Positions 25,022-33,061 of a stretch of DNA of 64,000 bases are shown here, in pieces (position 1 is the first letter of the stretch; each line of letters starts with the position of its first letter). This DNA comes from CAYFWF01 sp964346815 (GTDB lineage: Bacteria; Acidobacteriota; Aminicenantia; Aminicenantales; Aminicenantaceae). The DNA lies in contig CAYFWF010000021.1 in the NCBI GenBank assembly GCA_964346815.1, positions 20,173 to 84,172 of the forward strand. The letters are read 5' to 3'. Below the pieces are notes generated by a model. The model did no database searches, was not told the origin of the DNA, and saw only the letters and a list, made by a program, of their open reading frames with translations. The position numbers were made by a program, and so were the translations under genes.

Positions 25022-26464
25022 TTACTTATCTGCGAACAAGTAGCCGGCCATGAAAAAAAGCCGCACGATATCCTCCATGATCTTGGGCGTGATGACGTAG
25101 ATGGTATCCTCTTCCGTGTGAACGCCGTAACCTCCACCACCTGTTACCCAGGTTGAATAAGACGGAATTCCATTTTCCACGAACGGGGCATAGTCGCTGT
25201 TGCCGAACCTTTGACTGATCTCGCTTGCGCTGATTCTATCGTTGATGGAATATTTTTCATTGACCTTGGTCAGGATTTGATAGAACTCAGGATAGGTTTT
25301 GCCTCCGGCGATACGCAGTCCTCTTCCCACACCATTCATGTCATGGTTGAGCATAAGGATCGGTTTGGATGGAAAATCAGGCATGTTGGCCGCCATGTAT
25401 CTGCTTCCCAGAAGACCCAGTTCTTCTCCGCCGAAAAGCGCAAAGACGATCGACCTTTTCGGGCTGCTGTTTAGCTGGGAAAACGCATGAGCCAGTTTCA
25501 TAACTACGGCTGACCCGCTTGCATTGTCGCTGGCAGCAGGATGAAGCCGCGGCCATGGACCAACCCCATCCAAGTGGGCACCGAAAATGAGGCATTCCTC
25601 CTTGAGCGCGGGATCAGAGCCTTCCATCATACCGACTACATTTGAGGTGAAGGCATTTGGGTGATGAATGCCAGTGACTTTGACCTTGGCTCTCACACCG
25701 GTAGTAAAACGCAGCGGATTCCCGTCACGAAGCAGGGCCCTTATGATTTGGATGTCGAAGCCTTTATGCTTAAAAAGAGCCTCGGCCACCTTGTTTCCGA
25801 CCATGACCATAGGCATCCCTTCCTGGTAGGTTCCATATCCTGAAATAACCGCTCTGTTGATGATGATCAGACCCCCAGCTTCATGCTCCTTTGCATTCTG
25901 AAGCTTGTATGGGCGAGGATAGTACTTCGAGAAATCCTTGCCTTCAACCTGGGGCATTCCATCAATAATGGCCACCACTTTTCCCTTCACATCCAAATCC
26001 TTATAGTCGTCCCAACCGAGTTCTGGGGCAGTGATGCCAAATCCCAGGAAAACAACCTCGTTCTCCACTTCACCAAAACCGCTGTAAAGGGTGGGACAAT
26101 AATCCTTGTACATCTCCATCTCGAGAGTTTCAGGCTTGTCCTTCTTTTTTATGGGAGGAAGGATCAGGGAAAAATTGCTGTCGTGTGTCTCGTTGTAACT
26201 CAGCCCGAAAGTCTGAAGGAAGTCATCGTACACTGGTACCAAACCCCATTCTTTGAATTTTACTTCTGCCCATTGAGCTGCTTTGTCGTACGCCTCGGTA
26301 CCGGCGAGCCTGCCTCTCATCTCGGGTGTGGAAAGATACTCGTTGATCTCGAAGATGTCTGCTGCTTGGATGGATTTCATGATATGCTCCAATTCATCCG
26401 CTTGTGCTGTTTGGAGTAACGAAAAGAACAAAGGCAAACATAGAAAAAAGTTCCGTGTTTTCAT
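25022..26464 (-). CDS. M28-family zinc aminopeptidase, exported, with PA domain insert
   Basis: About 480 residues. A signal peptide (NFFLCLPLFFSLLQTAQA) is followed by an N-terminal segment, a protease-associated domain (about 120-250, VVAIIDGMPQVEGK) and the M28 catalytic domain (about 265-475). Di-zinc ligands and catalytic residues can be placed: His in FGAHLDG, Asp in AASDNASGSA, Glu-Glu in FGGEELGLLGS, Asp in MLNHDMNG and His in GVHTEEDT. It should release N-terminal amino acids from peptides outside the cytoplasm. GAGGAG lies 9 bases before ATG 26464; ATG 26470 is the alternative. The upstream frame to 26626 lacks a ribosome site. Together with the M16 protease it suggests peptide scavenging. 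Confidence 0.92.
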   Translation of the reverse strand: MKTRNFFLCLPLFFSLLQTAQADELEHIMKSIQAADIFEINEYLSTPEMRGRLAGTEAYDKAAQWAEVKFKEWGLVPVYDDFLQTFGLSYNETHDSNFSLILPPIKKKDKPETLEMEMYKDYCPTLYSGFGEVENEVVFLGFGITAPELGWDDYKDLDVKGKVVAIIDGMPQVEGKDFSKYYPRPYKLQNAKEHEAGGLIIINRAVISGYGTYQEGMPMVMVGNKVAEALFKHKGFDIQIIRALLRDGNPLRFTTGVRAKVKVTGIHHPNAFTSNVVGMMEGSDPALKEECLIFGAHLDGVGPWPRLHPAASDNASGSAVVMKLAHAFSQLNSSPKRSIVFALFGGEELGLLGSRYMAANMPDFPSKPILMLNHDMNGVGRGLRIAGGKTYPEFYQILTKVNEKYSINDRISASEISQRFGNSDYAPFVENGIPSYSTWVTGGGGYGVHTEEDTIYVITPKIMEDIVRLFFMAGYLFADK

Positions 26465-26664
26465 CTTCATCTTCTCCTCTTTAGCAAGAGAAATCCTAGG
26501 ATTGTGGTCATTAAAACTGACTTTGCTATCCGTGTCAACTACAATATCAACCGCGACACTGTTCACTGCGTTCGGACATAAAGGGCCGATTGTAGAAGAT
26601 TCTGTCTTTAGCCTCCGAATCCCCAAAAGTGGTGAATAAAAGGGGAATGCTTCCTTTGCGTGTC

Positions 26665-28263
26665 TTAAAAAGTGATTTGAAACGTTGTTCCTTTATCTCT
26701 TTTAAGATCCACCTGTCCGTCGAGCTGTCTCACCAAGTCATTCACGAGCTGTATCCCTAAAGACCGGGTATTTGAAAGATCGATATTCTTTGGGATCCCG
26801 ACTCCATTATCACCGATCACGAGCTCGAATTTGCTGTTGAAGCTCTTGTGAAGTTCGATTCGAATTTCTCCTTTTTTTCCATTGGGGAAAGCATGCCTTA
26901 ATGAATTGGATACAAGTTCGTTGGTTATCAATCCTAAGGAGATCGCCCTGTTTATTTCGATATGCACATTGTCCATTTCTGTGGTGAGTTTGATGGTATT
27001 TGGAGCAACGCCGTAAGTGTGAAAGAGATGTATAGTCAGGGCCTGAATGTATTTATCTAATTCAATTCTTGTAAGATCTTTAGATTTGTAAAATTTTTCA
27101 TGAATAAGCGCCATGCTTCGTATCCGGTTCTGACATGATTTGAAGGATTCATGCAGCTTTTTATTTTTTATGTTCCGGGCTTGAAGCCGGAGAAGGCTGG
27201 AGATAATCTGCATGTTGTTTTTGACTCTGTGATGGAGTTCACGCAGGAGAATTTCGTTCTCCCTTAGAGCATTTTTGAGTTGTTCTTCTGCCTCCTTCCG
27301 CTTAGTGATATCTCTGAGAACGCCTAATATTCTGACTTTTTCTCCTTTGAGAGGAATGGTGTCTACTTCCACATATTTCAATTTCCCTTTTTTAGTAATC
27401 GCTCTAAACGAATATATGGATGGTATTTTGACTCCCTTTTTTCTCGCTTCTTCTCTCTTCGCTATGAGAATTCTATCCTCTGGGTGAATGAGATCGAAGA
27501 AATTGAACTCATTATTGCAGACTTCTTTTTCTTTGTATCCGAATATTTTCTCGAAGGCAGGATTGACATATTCGAAGCCATCTGGACTTATGATATAAAT
27601 TCCGTCCATCGCATTTTCGACGAGAACACGATATTTTTCTTCGCTCTTATGCAGCGCTTCCTGAGATTCCTTATACATGATTATTTCTTTAGCCAGTTGT
27701 TCATTTAAAATAAGCAGTTCTTTTGTCCGTTGATTTACGCTTTGTTCTAGTTTTTCATTGGCTTCTTGCAGCTTCCGTTCCATCATCTTTCTTTGAGAAA
27801 TATCTCTGGCTACTCCGAAGGCTGCAGTAACATTTCCTTCAGAATCGAATACAGGAGCTGCATCATTCAAGATGTGGACATATGAACCATCCTTTCTTTT
27901 ATACCTGTATTCCATGTTTTCGACATTTTTTCCTTCTACCAACTGTGCGAATTGCTCCTTGACCTTTGCCAAATCTTCAGGATGGACAAGGCTAAACCCA
28001 TTGATTTTTTTTATTTCCCTGAGGGAATAGCCAAGAATTTTTTTGAATGCTCTGTTGGTGAACGAAAAATTTCCCTCCAGGTCTACCGTGAAAATCATGT
28101 CAGATGAATTCTCGACTAGGAATTTATATTTTTCGGTAGTTTTTTTTAATGCTTTTATCCTTTGATATGCTTTTGCTTCTGATTTCTCTAGCTGGGCAAT
28201 TTTTTGCTGCAGTTTTTCCTGCCCCTCTGAGAATGATTGGATTGTATCGTGTGTGTGAGCCAT
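26665..28263 (-). CDS. PAS-PAS sensor histidine kinase, HisKA_2 type
   Basis: 532 residues, soluble. Layout: N-terminal coiled coil (about 1-45), PAS (about 46-160), coiled-coil linker (about 160-210), second PAS (about 210-330), HisKA_2 (about 335-425) with LLRELHHRVKNNMQ, and HATPase (about 430-530) with NELVSNSLRHAF and GDNGVGIP. The C-terminal half is closely similar to the kinase at 16290. The start is ATG 28263 with AGAGGA just upstream; a TTG 12 bases earlier is less likely. A PilZ protein is encoded 147 bp upstream on the same strand, so the two may share a transcript and link sensing to cyclic-di-GMP output. No response regulator is adjacent. Confidence 0.92.
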   Translation of the reverse strand: MAHTHDTIQSFSEGQEKLQQKIAQLEKSEAKAYQRIKALKKTTEKYKFLVENSSDMIFTVDLEGNFSFTNRAFKKILGYSLREIKKINGFSLVHPEDLAKVKEQFAQLVEGKNVENMEYRYKRKDGSYVHILNDAAPVFDSEGNVTAAFGVARDISQRKMMERKLQEANEKLEQSVNQRTKELLILNEQLAKEIIMYKESQEALHKSEEKYRVLVENAMDGIYIISPDGFEYVNPAFEKIFGYKEKEVCNNEFNFFDLIHPEDRILIAKREEARKKGVKIPSIYSFRAITKKGKLKYVEVDTIPLKGEKVRILGVLRDITKRKEAEEQLKNALRENEILLRELHHRVKNNMQIISSLLRLQARNIKNKKLHESFKSCQNRIRSMALIHEKFYKSKDLTRIELDKYIQALTIHLFHTYGVAPNTIKLTTEMDNVHIEINRAISLGLITNELVSNSLRHAFPNGKKGEIRIELHKSFNSKFELVIGDNGVGIPKNIDLSNTRSLGIQLVNDLVRQLDGQVDLKRDKGTTFQITF

Positions 28264-28410
28264 TCGTCCTCTCAAAGAATATCGAATAAATGGAACAAAA
28301 TCCGCCCTTGTTTATAAGAGCTATTCATAATCAGTATGATAACGAGAGGAGGATAATTCAATCCTCTTTGGGGGTGAAAAGCAGGGTGATTTTATGTTCT
28401 GTCTCTGTTC

Positions 28411-28713
28411 TTATTTCTCATACTTTACTCCTGTTAAGAAGCCCTTGTCTGTTTTTTTCTGCCAAACGACTTCCACCGTCGTCACGATTTGTCTGGATTC
28501 CTCGTGTGGCAGCCGGTACTTCAACTCGAGGATTGTACCAGGAGCAAGCTCATTGTTTAACAAAAGACACAATCCGCCTTGACTGATATCTTTGCTCAAA
28601 CCCATATCTTTTAGAGGCGACAATACTTTGTAGAGGACGTCTATAATGATTCCTTCGCGTGGATGCTTCCGTTTTATTTCTTTTTCTTTGTTTTTTTCAG
28701 AATCCCATTCCAT
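28411..28713 (-). CDS. PilZ-domain protein (cyclic-di-GMP receptor)
   Basis: 100 residues forming a single PilZ domain. The c-di-GMP motifs are present: RKHPR (about 15-19, RxxxR) and KDISQGG (about 41-47, DxSxxG), followed by typical beta strands ending in GVKYEK. It is predicted to bind cyclic-di-GMP and act on a partner protein. It precedes a PAS/HisKA_2 kinase on the same strand. The N-terminal 14 residues are highly charged. Confidence 0.88.
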   Translation of the reverse strand: MEWDSEKNKEKEIKRKHPREGIIIDVLYKVLSPLKDMGLSKDISQGGLCLLLNNELAPGTILELKYRLPHEESRQIVTTVEVVWQKKTDKGFLTGVKYEK

Positions 28714-28869
28714 CTTGTCCTCTTTTGTCGAAGGTTAACAACTTGCTGTCAAAATTTTAACAATATCCGGGGTAAAAAAAAAGAGAGGAATTTGCAGATA
28801 TTTGATATTTTTCTGTCTTTTGTTTTACGAATTGTTATCTTGTGGGACGACTAAAGGGATGAGGAACAA

Positions 28870-29067
28870 ATGGGACTTATTTGGGAAAGAAAAGAAAAGA
28901 ACATCGGGTACTACCTGCTCAAAGGTCCCCTAACATTTTTGCTCATTGTCATCAATAGCCTGTTGACGTCTTGGATATTTCATGTCTCCTTCAGCTTCTT
29001 CACAGATGCCCAGGATCACATGTCAATCTCTGAATGGATAGGGCATTTGTACTCTCTGCTGCCTTGA
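28870..29067 (+). CDS. Possible small single-pass membrane protein
   Basis: 65 residues with one clear hydrophobic segment (about 20-45, LTFLLIVINSLLTSWIFHVSFSF) flanked by a basic N-terminus (WERKEKN). A GAGGA ribosome site lies about 5 bases before the ATG. No family is recognised and no operon partner is present. It may be spurious, but the ribosome site and membrane pattern favour a real small gene. Confidence 0.3.
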   Translation: MGLIWERKEKNIGYYLLKGPLTFLLIVINSLLTSWIFHVSFSFFTDAQDHMSISEWIGHLYSLLP

Positions 29068-29255
29068 ACGGCCGAACAATCCTCTGAGCGAGGTGTCCCT
29101 TTCTCTTTTCTCTGCAACTGAATTCAAACACAATCGAGAATTATTTTTCCTCTTGGTCCGGATTAAGCTCCATTCTGGACGGCTTTACGGGAATCCGCCT
29201 ACCGCTCTATTTTTCATGTCAGCAAATTCCTTCCTCTCCCTGCACTTGGCATACT

Positions 29256-29295
29256 GTATAAGGCGGTGACCGAGAGTTCTACGAACTCTTTATAC
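29256..29295. other. Nested palindrome, structured RNA or operator candidate
   Basis: An inner perfect stem AGAGTTC-TAC-GAACTCT (29273-29289) sits inside an outer perfect GTATAA (29256-29261) / TTATAC (29290-29295). It lies in the 567-bp gap 29068-29634, which otherwise holds the RNA candidate at 29378-29466 and no gene. Confidence 0.35.
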
Positions 29296-29377
29296 CCTCG
29301 TAATTAATCCTTGAAAACTTTCTTTTTGGGAAAACTATCTCAATAAATGACCGATGAAAAGACAGGATAATTTAGAT

Positions 29378-29466
29378 GAAAAAGGGTGCGGGCTGTGTCA
29401 GCAAAAGGGGGGTTGATGATGGGAACCAAAAAGGTGTGAGCTCTCTCCAGCCCGCACAAGAGAGCC
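29378..29466 (-). ncRNA. Candidate small structured RNA with own promoter and terminator
   Basis: Minus-strand transcript predicted from a TTGAAA-16-TATAAT promoter (29500-29473). Near 29466 it would begin with GG. A perfect 10-bp closing stem, GTGCGGGCTG/CAGCCCGCAC (29457-29448 with 29395-29386), encloses about 52 nt and is followed by CC and five T, so the closing stem doubles as terminator. The 5' end GCTCTCT (29465-29459) is perfectly complementary to AGAGAGC (29446-29440). This crosses the closing stem in an H-type pseudoknot topology or forms an alternative fold. No ORF or Shine-Dalgarno site is present. It does not resemble 4.5S/SRP, 6S, tmRNA or RNase P RNA. Confidence 0.55.
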
Positions 29467-29472
29467 ATGTTT

Positions 29473-29500
29473 ATTATATAAAAGTTATTTCAATTTTCAA
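29473..29500 (-). promoter_or_regulatory. Promoter of the small RNA candidate
   Basis: On the minus strand, TTGAAA (29500-29495), 16 bp spacer, perfect TATAAT (29478-29473). It sits in AT-rich DNA, 7 bp before the predicted RNA start. Confidence 0.5.
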
Positions 29501-29634
29501 GCAAAATTTTCAATAAATTTAAATCTTTTTTTCGGTGAAAGATTCAGCCTAATTTTGCTGGAATATGAGTTCTTGGCGTTTCCAGCGGGCTAGAAATCCC
29601 ATTTACCAGAGAGCGGAATATCGGAGTTCTAGAC

Positions 29635-29829
29635 TTATTTCTTTTTCCTGTCCGAATAGAGCTCTCCAGCAACCATATATTCTTTGGGCGAGAGCTCTTG
29701 AATCCAGACTCGAATAGATGTCAGCGGTACTCCCAGCGAATCGCGGACAGCTTCTGTCACTGCATCCAAGAGCGCCCGTTTTTGTTTATCCGTGCGGCCT
29801 TCCAACAGTCGAATCTCTACCAGCGGCAT
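29635..29829 (-). CDS. 4-oxalocrotonate tautomerase family protein
   Basis: 64 residues, the standard 4-OT length. Pro2 (MPLVEIRLLEGR), the catalytic base after Met removal, is present, with Arg12 in LLEGRT and the helix DKQKRALLDAVTEAV. The C-terminus GELYSDRKKK is more basic than usual. AGAGGAGG lies 6 bases before the ATG. Members isomerise enols in aromatic degradation, but many small homologues have other or unknown roles, and no aromatic pathway genes are nearby. Confidence 0.88.
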   Translation of the reverse strand: MPLVEIRLLEGRTDKQKRALLDAVTEAVRDSLGVPLTSIRVWIQELSPKEYMVAGELYSDRKKK

Positions 29830-29953
29830 GTTGACCTCCTCTAAAATTTAATGATTACTTTATTTATAGGTTTTTCCCATCCATTAAACAAGCCATATAT
29901 GCTTGTTTAAGAATTTTATGCCAGTGCGAGCTGATCATCAGGCTCATCCCAGA

Positions 29954-30011
29954 TGCATAGGACAAATCACCCCTTGATTCATCCCAAGAGGCGATTGACC
30001 TCCACAAGATC
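29954..30011 (-). repeat. Dispersed ~58-bp hairpin element, copy 2
   Basis: On the minus strand this repeats the block order of 16074-16131. Its core (29965-29996) is a 12-bp stem, AATCGCCTCTTG with CAAGGGGTGATT, fully paired if two G-U pairs are allowed. It lies in the 361-bp gap 29830-30190; the rest of that gap shows no gene. Confidence 0.5.
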
Positions 30012-30190
30012 CCAAAGCATATTTTTTAAGAAAGGATCTCTGTGGACATGAAGTGCATTTTTTTCCGTCTTGTTTCTTGAGCTGTTGCAATTATATAATG
30101 AACGAAAGAATCCTACTTTTGTTCATCGGAACGGAGTGAGATGTATAGAGTTTCAACCATAGAAAATGAAACCTGTAAAGGGGAAAATCT

Positions 30191-30562
30191 ATGAGGATAA
30201 AAGGATTTTTGGTCATTCTTCTTCTGGTGGTGATTGTGGTTTTCTTTCTCTTGGTCGCGAGACAGGGAGACAAATCTCAACTGGAAGAACAGGTCAAGGC
30301 TTTCAGCGATGTTCGAGAAAAAACCACCCGGACGAACTTAACTTCCCTTGAAAGGGCGATCGATTTTTTTGTCGCTCAAAACGGAAGGACTCCCAGTAAC
30401 CTCAGAGAAGTTCAAACCTTCAATCGTTCCATCTATGTCGAATCTGATGCATGGGGGAATCCCATAAAATACGAAAGGATTTCAGACTCGAACTTTCGCC
30501 TCGTTTCCGCAGGAAAGGACAAAACCTTTGATACAGAAGATGACATCGTCATCAAGAATTGA
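30191..30562 (+). CDS. GspG-like (type II secretion pseudopilin-like) membrane-anchored protein
   Basis: 123 residues: a hydrophobic N-terminal anchor (about 5-23), a helical stretch (about 28-60), then a small globular C-terminal domain. The end WGNPIKYERISDSNFRLVSAGKDKTFDTEDDIV strongly resembles the GspG pseudopilin C-terminus (calcium-binding SxGxDG..GTxDDI loop). The prepilin peptidase site (GFTLxE) is absent: the N-terminus reads MRIKGFLVILLLVV. It may therefore be an anchored, non-processed relative. No secretion genes are nearby. The ATG follows an AAGGGG ribosome site. Confidence 0.65.
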   Translation: MRIKGFLVILLLVVIVVFFLLVARQGDKSQLEEQVKAFSDVREKTTRTNLTSLERAIDFFVAQNGRTPSNLREVQTFNRSIYVESDAWGNPIKYERISDSNFRLVSAGKDKTFDTEDDIVIKN

Positions 30563-30600
30563 GAAAATCTGACCCGGGACAATCCGATCAAAAATCTTTC

Positions 30601-30618
30601 GCCGTCATGAGTGACGGC
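30601..30618. terminator. Perfect hairpin between convergent genes
   Basis: GCCGTCA-TGAG-TGACGGC, a 7-bp stem with 4-nt loop, midway between the GspG-like gene and the convergent J-like gene. No clear T-run follows on the plus strand; on the minus strand GAAAGATTTTT follows. Confidence 0.35.
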
Positions 30619-30649
30619 CAGCTTGTATATGACCTGATTCGATAAGACG

Positions 30650-31027
30650 TTATTTTTTTCTGGGAGAGAAGAGTCTGTATAGCAATTTTCTCCAGAAGCT
30701 GACTTTGTCTGCCGTGTCTTCGATAACCAATTTTTCCATGGATCTGCGGAAAAAGGCTTTCTCTTTGTAACCCTCTTTACTTTCGAACATCTTGAGATCG
30801 TATAATTTTCTCTTACGGGAATCTTTCAGAATATCATATGCTTTATCGATCCGGTTTACTATGGCTTTTCTTTCTTCCTCGGAGACGAGGCTGTAATGCG
30901 CGATCGAGTCCTTCTGATAGGTGGCCTTGCATAGGTGATAGGCTCTTTCGACTTCCTGGACCGATGCAGTCCTTCCGATATTCAGAAGCTCGTAGTAATC
31001 CATTTCATCGACATTTTTGATCTTCAT
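30650..31027 (-). CDS. DnaJ-like domain protein lacking HPD
   Basis: 125 residues. The first 70 resemble a J domain: DYYELLNIGRTASVQEVERAYHLCKATY, then EERKAIVNRIDKAYDILKDSRKRKLYD, matching helices I to IV. The HPD tripeptide needed to stimulate Hsp70 ATPase is absent; the loop reads YQKDS. The C-terminal 45 residues are basic and end KLLYRLFSPRKK. It follows a MinD-type ATPase gene by 24 bp on the same strand, so the two are likely co-transcribed and may act together rather than with DnaK. Confidence 0.75.
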   Translation of the reverse strand: MKIKNVDEMDYYELLNIGRTASVQEVERAYHLCKATYQKDSIAHYSLVSEEERKAIVNRIDKAYDILKDSRKRKLYDLKMFESKEGYKEKAFFRRSMEKLVIEDTADKVSFWRKLLYRLFSPRKK

Positions 31028-31051
31028 GATGTCAGCCGTTGGTTGAGAGGA

Positions 31052-32017
31052 TCAATTTTCTCTGTACACCAGCTTGTTAACGATGGATCTGAAGGAAAGA
31101 GAAACTTCAGAATCCGGATAGGCGCTCAAAAAAGGTGTCATGTTCTTTAAACTGAGGTGGACTCTCTCATCATAAGGGATAGCCCCCAGGAAGTTGAGAT
31201 CCACGATGAGATATTTTTTAACCACATCCACGATGGATTGTCCCAGGAGAAAATCCCTCTCATTTCTTGCTTTATTGATGATCAAGCAGGGCCTAAATCT
31301 TTTGAGCGCTTTGTATAAAATATGGGCATAGTTTTTATCATGAGATATGATCTCATTCAAAAAACTGTAGATGGATTTTGAATTGTCCTTGATATGGGAG
31401 GTGATTTTGTTCACGAGGTCTTCAACACGGTAAAAATCGGTGTGCAGTTTAAGGATCCTGATGATACATGATTTCAAAAAGTAATAAGCATTCTCGATGG
31501 AGGTGGGCTCCGGATTTACCACCAGAATTCCTGGATTGGAAAGAAGGAAAAAATCCACACAGTTGTAAGATGCTCCCGTTCCAATGTCAACGATAACTCT
31601 TTTGTCATCGAATGTCTTTATGTGCCTGATCAGTTTCAATTTTTTGTAGTAGTTTAGATTAGCCATGAAAAGGAGGTTCTCGGTTCCCTTTATCAGTTTA
31701 AGGCCTTTGAACGGAGTGAGAATGACAGTATCCTTGAGATGGGGAACTTTGTTCGAAATAAAATCTCCCAGGTCAAGGTTTGTCTCTTTCATACCCAGAA
31801 AGGTGTGAAGGTTCGGACCCCCCAAATCTGCGTCGATCAACGCGACATCGTTTTCAAGGTCAGAAAGATGAATCGCCAGGCTGGCAGAAATGAAGCTTTT
31901 TCCTGTGCCTCCCTTGCCGCCTCCGACAGCCCAAATAGTCTTGTCTCTTCCCTTGCGTAGGGAGAGGTGGGGAATCATTCTTTCTGCATTCGTTTGGTAC
32001 ATCTTTGAAGAATTCAC
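31052..32017 (-). CDS. MinD/ParA-family ATPase (FlhG-like)
   Basis: 321 residues with a deviant Walker A (VGGGKGGTGKSFISASLA, about 32-49), switch/Walker B regions LIDADLGGPNLHTFLG and VIVDIGTGASYN, and the later VVNPEPTSIENAYYFLKS. This is the pattern of the MinD/FlhG/FleN group rather than plasmid ParA. Such ATPases position cell division, flagella or other polar structures. No flagellar or Min genes are nearby. A J-like protein lacking HPD follows in the same operon. The start is uncertain: GTG 32017 as given, or ATG 32002; neither has a clear ribosome site. Confidence 0.85.
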   Translation of the reverse strand: MNSSKMYQTNAERMIPHLSLRKGRDKTIWAVGGGKGGTGKSFISASLAIHLSDLENDVALIDADLGGPNLHTFLGMKETNLDLGDFISNKVPHLKDTVILTPFKGLKLIKGTENLLFMANLNYYKKLKLIRHIKTFDDKRVIVDIGTGASYNCVDFFLLSNPGILVVNPEPTSIENAYYFLKSCIIRILKLHTDFYRVEDLVNKITSHIKDNSKSIYSFLNEIISHDKNYAHILYKALKRFRPCLIINKARNERDFLLGQSIVDVVKKYLIVDLNFLGAIPYDERVHLSLKNMTPFLSAYPDSEVSLSFRSIVNKLVYREN

Positions 32018-32067
32018 ATTTTAGCACAGAAGAAAGTTCAATGAAAAGATTTCAGGAAATATAAATA

Positions 32068-32096
32068 TTGAATTACTCAGCAAATTCTGATATTTT
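32068..32096 (+). promoter_or_regulatory. Promoter of the omega subunit gene
   Basis: TTGAAT (32068-32073) and TATTTT (32091-32096), 17 bp spacer, 50 bp before the TTG start. Confidence 0.4.
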
Positions 32097-32146
32097 ACAT
32101 GTTTATACAGAGACTATGAGATTAAGAACCGAGGAGAGCAGCATAT

Positions 32147-32494
32147 TTGAAAAATTACGGTGATATCGACAGCAAATTCAGGTACGTCATTTTAGCTTCC
32201 ATGAGAGCGAAGCAGCTTCTAAGGGGAGCGAAACCCCTGATCAAAACCAAGTCGAAAAATTTCATCAGGATTGCCCAGGAGGAGATTAAACGAGGCCTTG
32301 TCGATTATGAAATTGTTAAGTCCTCTCCCGAGGAGACTTCATCGGAAGAGGAAGAGATGTTTATCGGGGAGGAAATAGAAGAAGAAAAGGAGGAAAAACC
32401 TGCGAAACAAGAAGAAGCGGAAAAAATAGAGGAAGTCCCGGAACAGAAAAAGGAAGAGTCCGGGAAAAAAACAAAGAAATCCAGCAAGAAATAG
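32147..32494 (+). CDS. rpoZ: DNA-directed RNA polymerase omega subunit
   Basis: 115 residues. The N-terminal 65 match omega: DSKFRYVILASMRAKQLLRGAKP and FIRIAQEEIKRGLVDYEIV, which contacts the beta-prime subunit during RNA polymerase assembly. The last 45 residues are a low-complexity acidic then lysine-rich tail (EEEEMFIGEEIEEE to KKSSKK). The start is TTG 32147, with GAGGAG ten bases before it; no ATG is available in frame upstream. It is convergent with a CYTH gene (5 bp gap). Confidence 0.85.
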   Translation: MKNYGDIDSKFRYVILASMRAKQLLRGAKPLIKTKSKNFIRIAQEEIKRGLVDYEIVKSSPEETSSEEEEMFIGEEIEEEKEEKPAKQEEAEKIEEVPEQKKEESGKKTKKSSKK

Positions 32495-32499
32495 ATATT

Positions 32500-33015
32500 T
32501 TAATCCTCTACTTCTCTCTGCCTCATCAATTGGATGTAATCCAATTTGATGAATTCCTTTTTTGAAAAGCCCAATGCATTTGCGACTTTGACGATCTCGT
32601 TTCGCTCACCTTCAAGTTCCATGAATATTCCGAAAGATGTCTCATCCAGGCAAATTTTTAAACGATTCATTCTGTAGACCGACCGGTATTTTTTGTACAT
32701 GAAGGTAGGAATCAATCCCAATTCTTTCAGGATTTTTTTTATGTCTTTTGCATTTTTGACTTCTGTTTGATATTCTTCACGGATTTTGAATTTTCTGGAT
32801 TTTTGAGGCGGGCCCTTTAAAGCCAAAAATGTTTTTTTATTAGCTGTTCGAAGTCTTAGTGCCTGACGCCGGCTGTAAAGCGGTTGTGCAGGAAAATCGT
32901 AAAGTGTGTTTTCCTCAAGATAGCGATCTTTTATCAGCTTAGCACCAAGGGATGAAATCTTGTCTTTGATCCTATCGATATCTCTTATCTCAATTTTGAC
33001 TTCGATTTCTGTCAT
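32500..33015 (-). CDS. CYTH-domain protein (class IV adenylate cyclase / triphosphatase-like)
   Basis: 171 residues of the CYTH superfamily. The signature ExExK is at the N-terminus (TEIEVKIEI), followed by the basic/acidic strand pattern of the triphosphate tunnel: LRLRTANKKTFLALKGP, KIREEYQTEV, and CLDETSFGIFMELEG. Members are adenylate cyclases (CyaB) or tripolyphosphatases/ThTPases; the sequence does not decide between them. It is the last gene of a probable minus-strand unit (46 bp after polyprenyl synthase). Confidence 0.85.
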   Translation of the reverse strand: MTEIEVKIEIRDIDRIKDKISSLGAKLIKDRYLEENTLYDFPAQPLYSRRQALRLRTANKKTFLALKGPPQKSRKFKIREEYQTEVKNAKDIKKILKELGLIPTFMYKKYRSVYRMNRLKICLDETSFGIFMELEGERNEIVKVANALGFSKKEFIKLDYIQLMRQREVED

Positions 33016-33061
33016 TTTTTAACGGAAAGCAAATGGTTTGAAAAGCATGAAGGATGCCCTG

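Noticed and set aside
29373..29466. Small RNA candidate as SRP (4.5S) or 6S RNA
   Set aside because: No GGAA-type tetraloop domain or asymmetric loop of SRP RNA, and too short with no large central bubble for 6S RNA.
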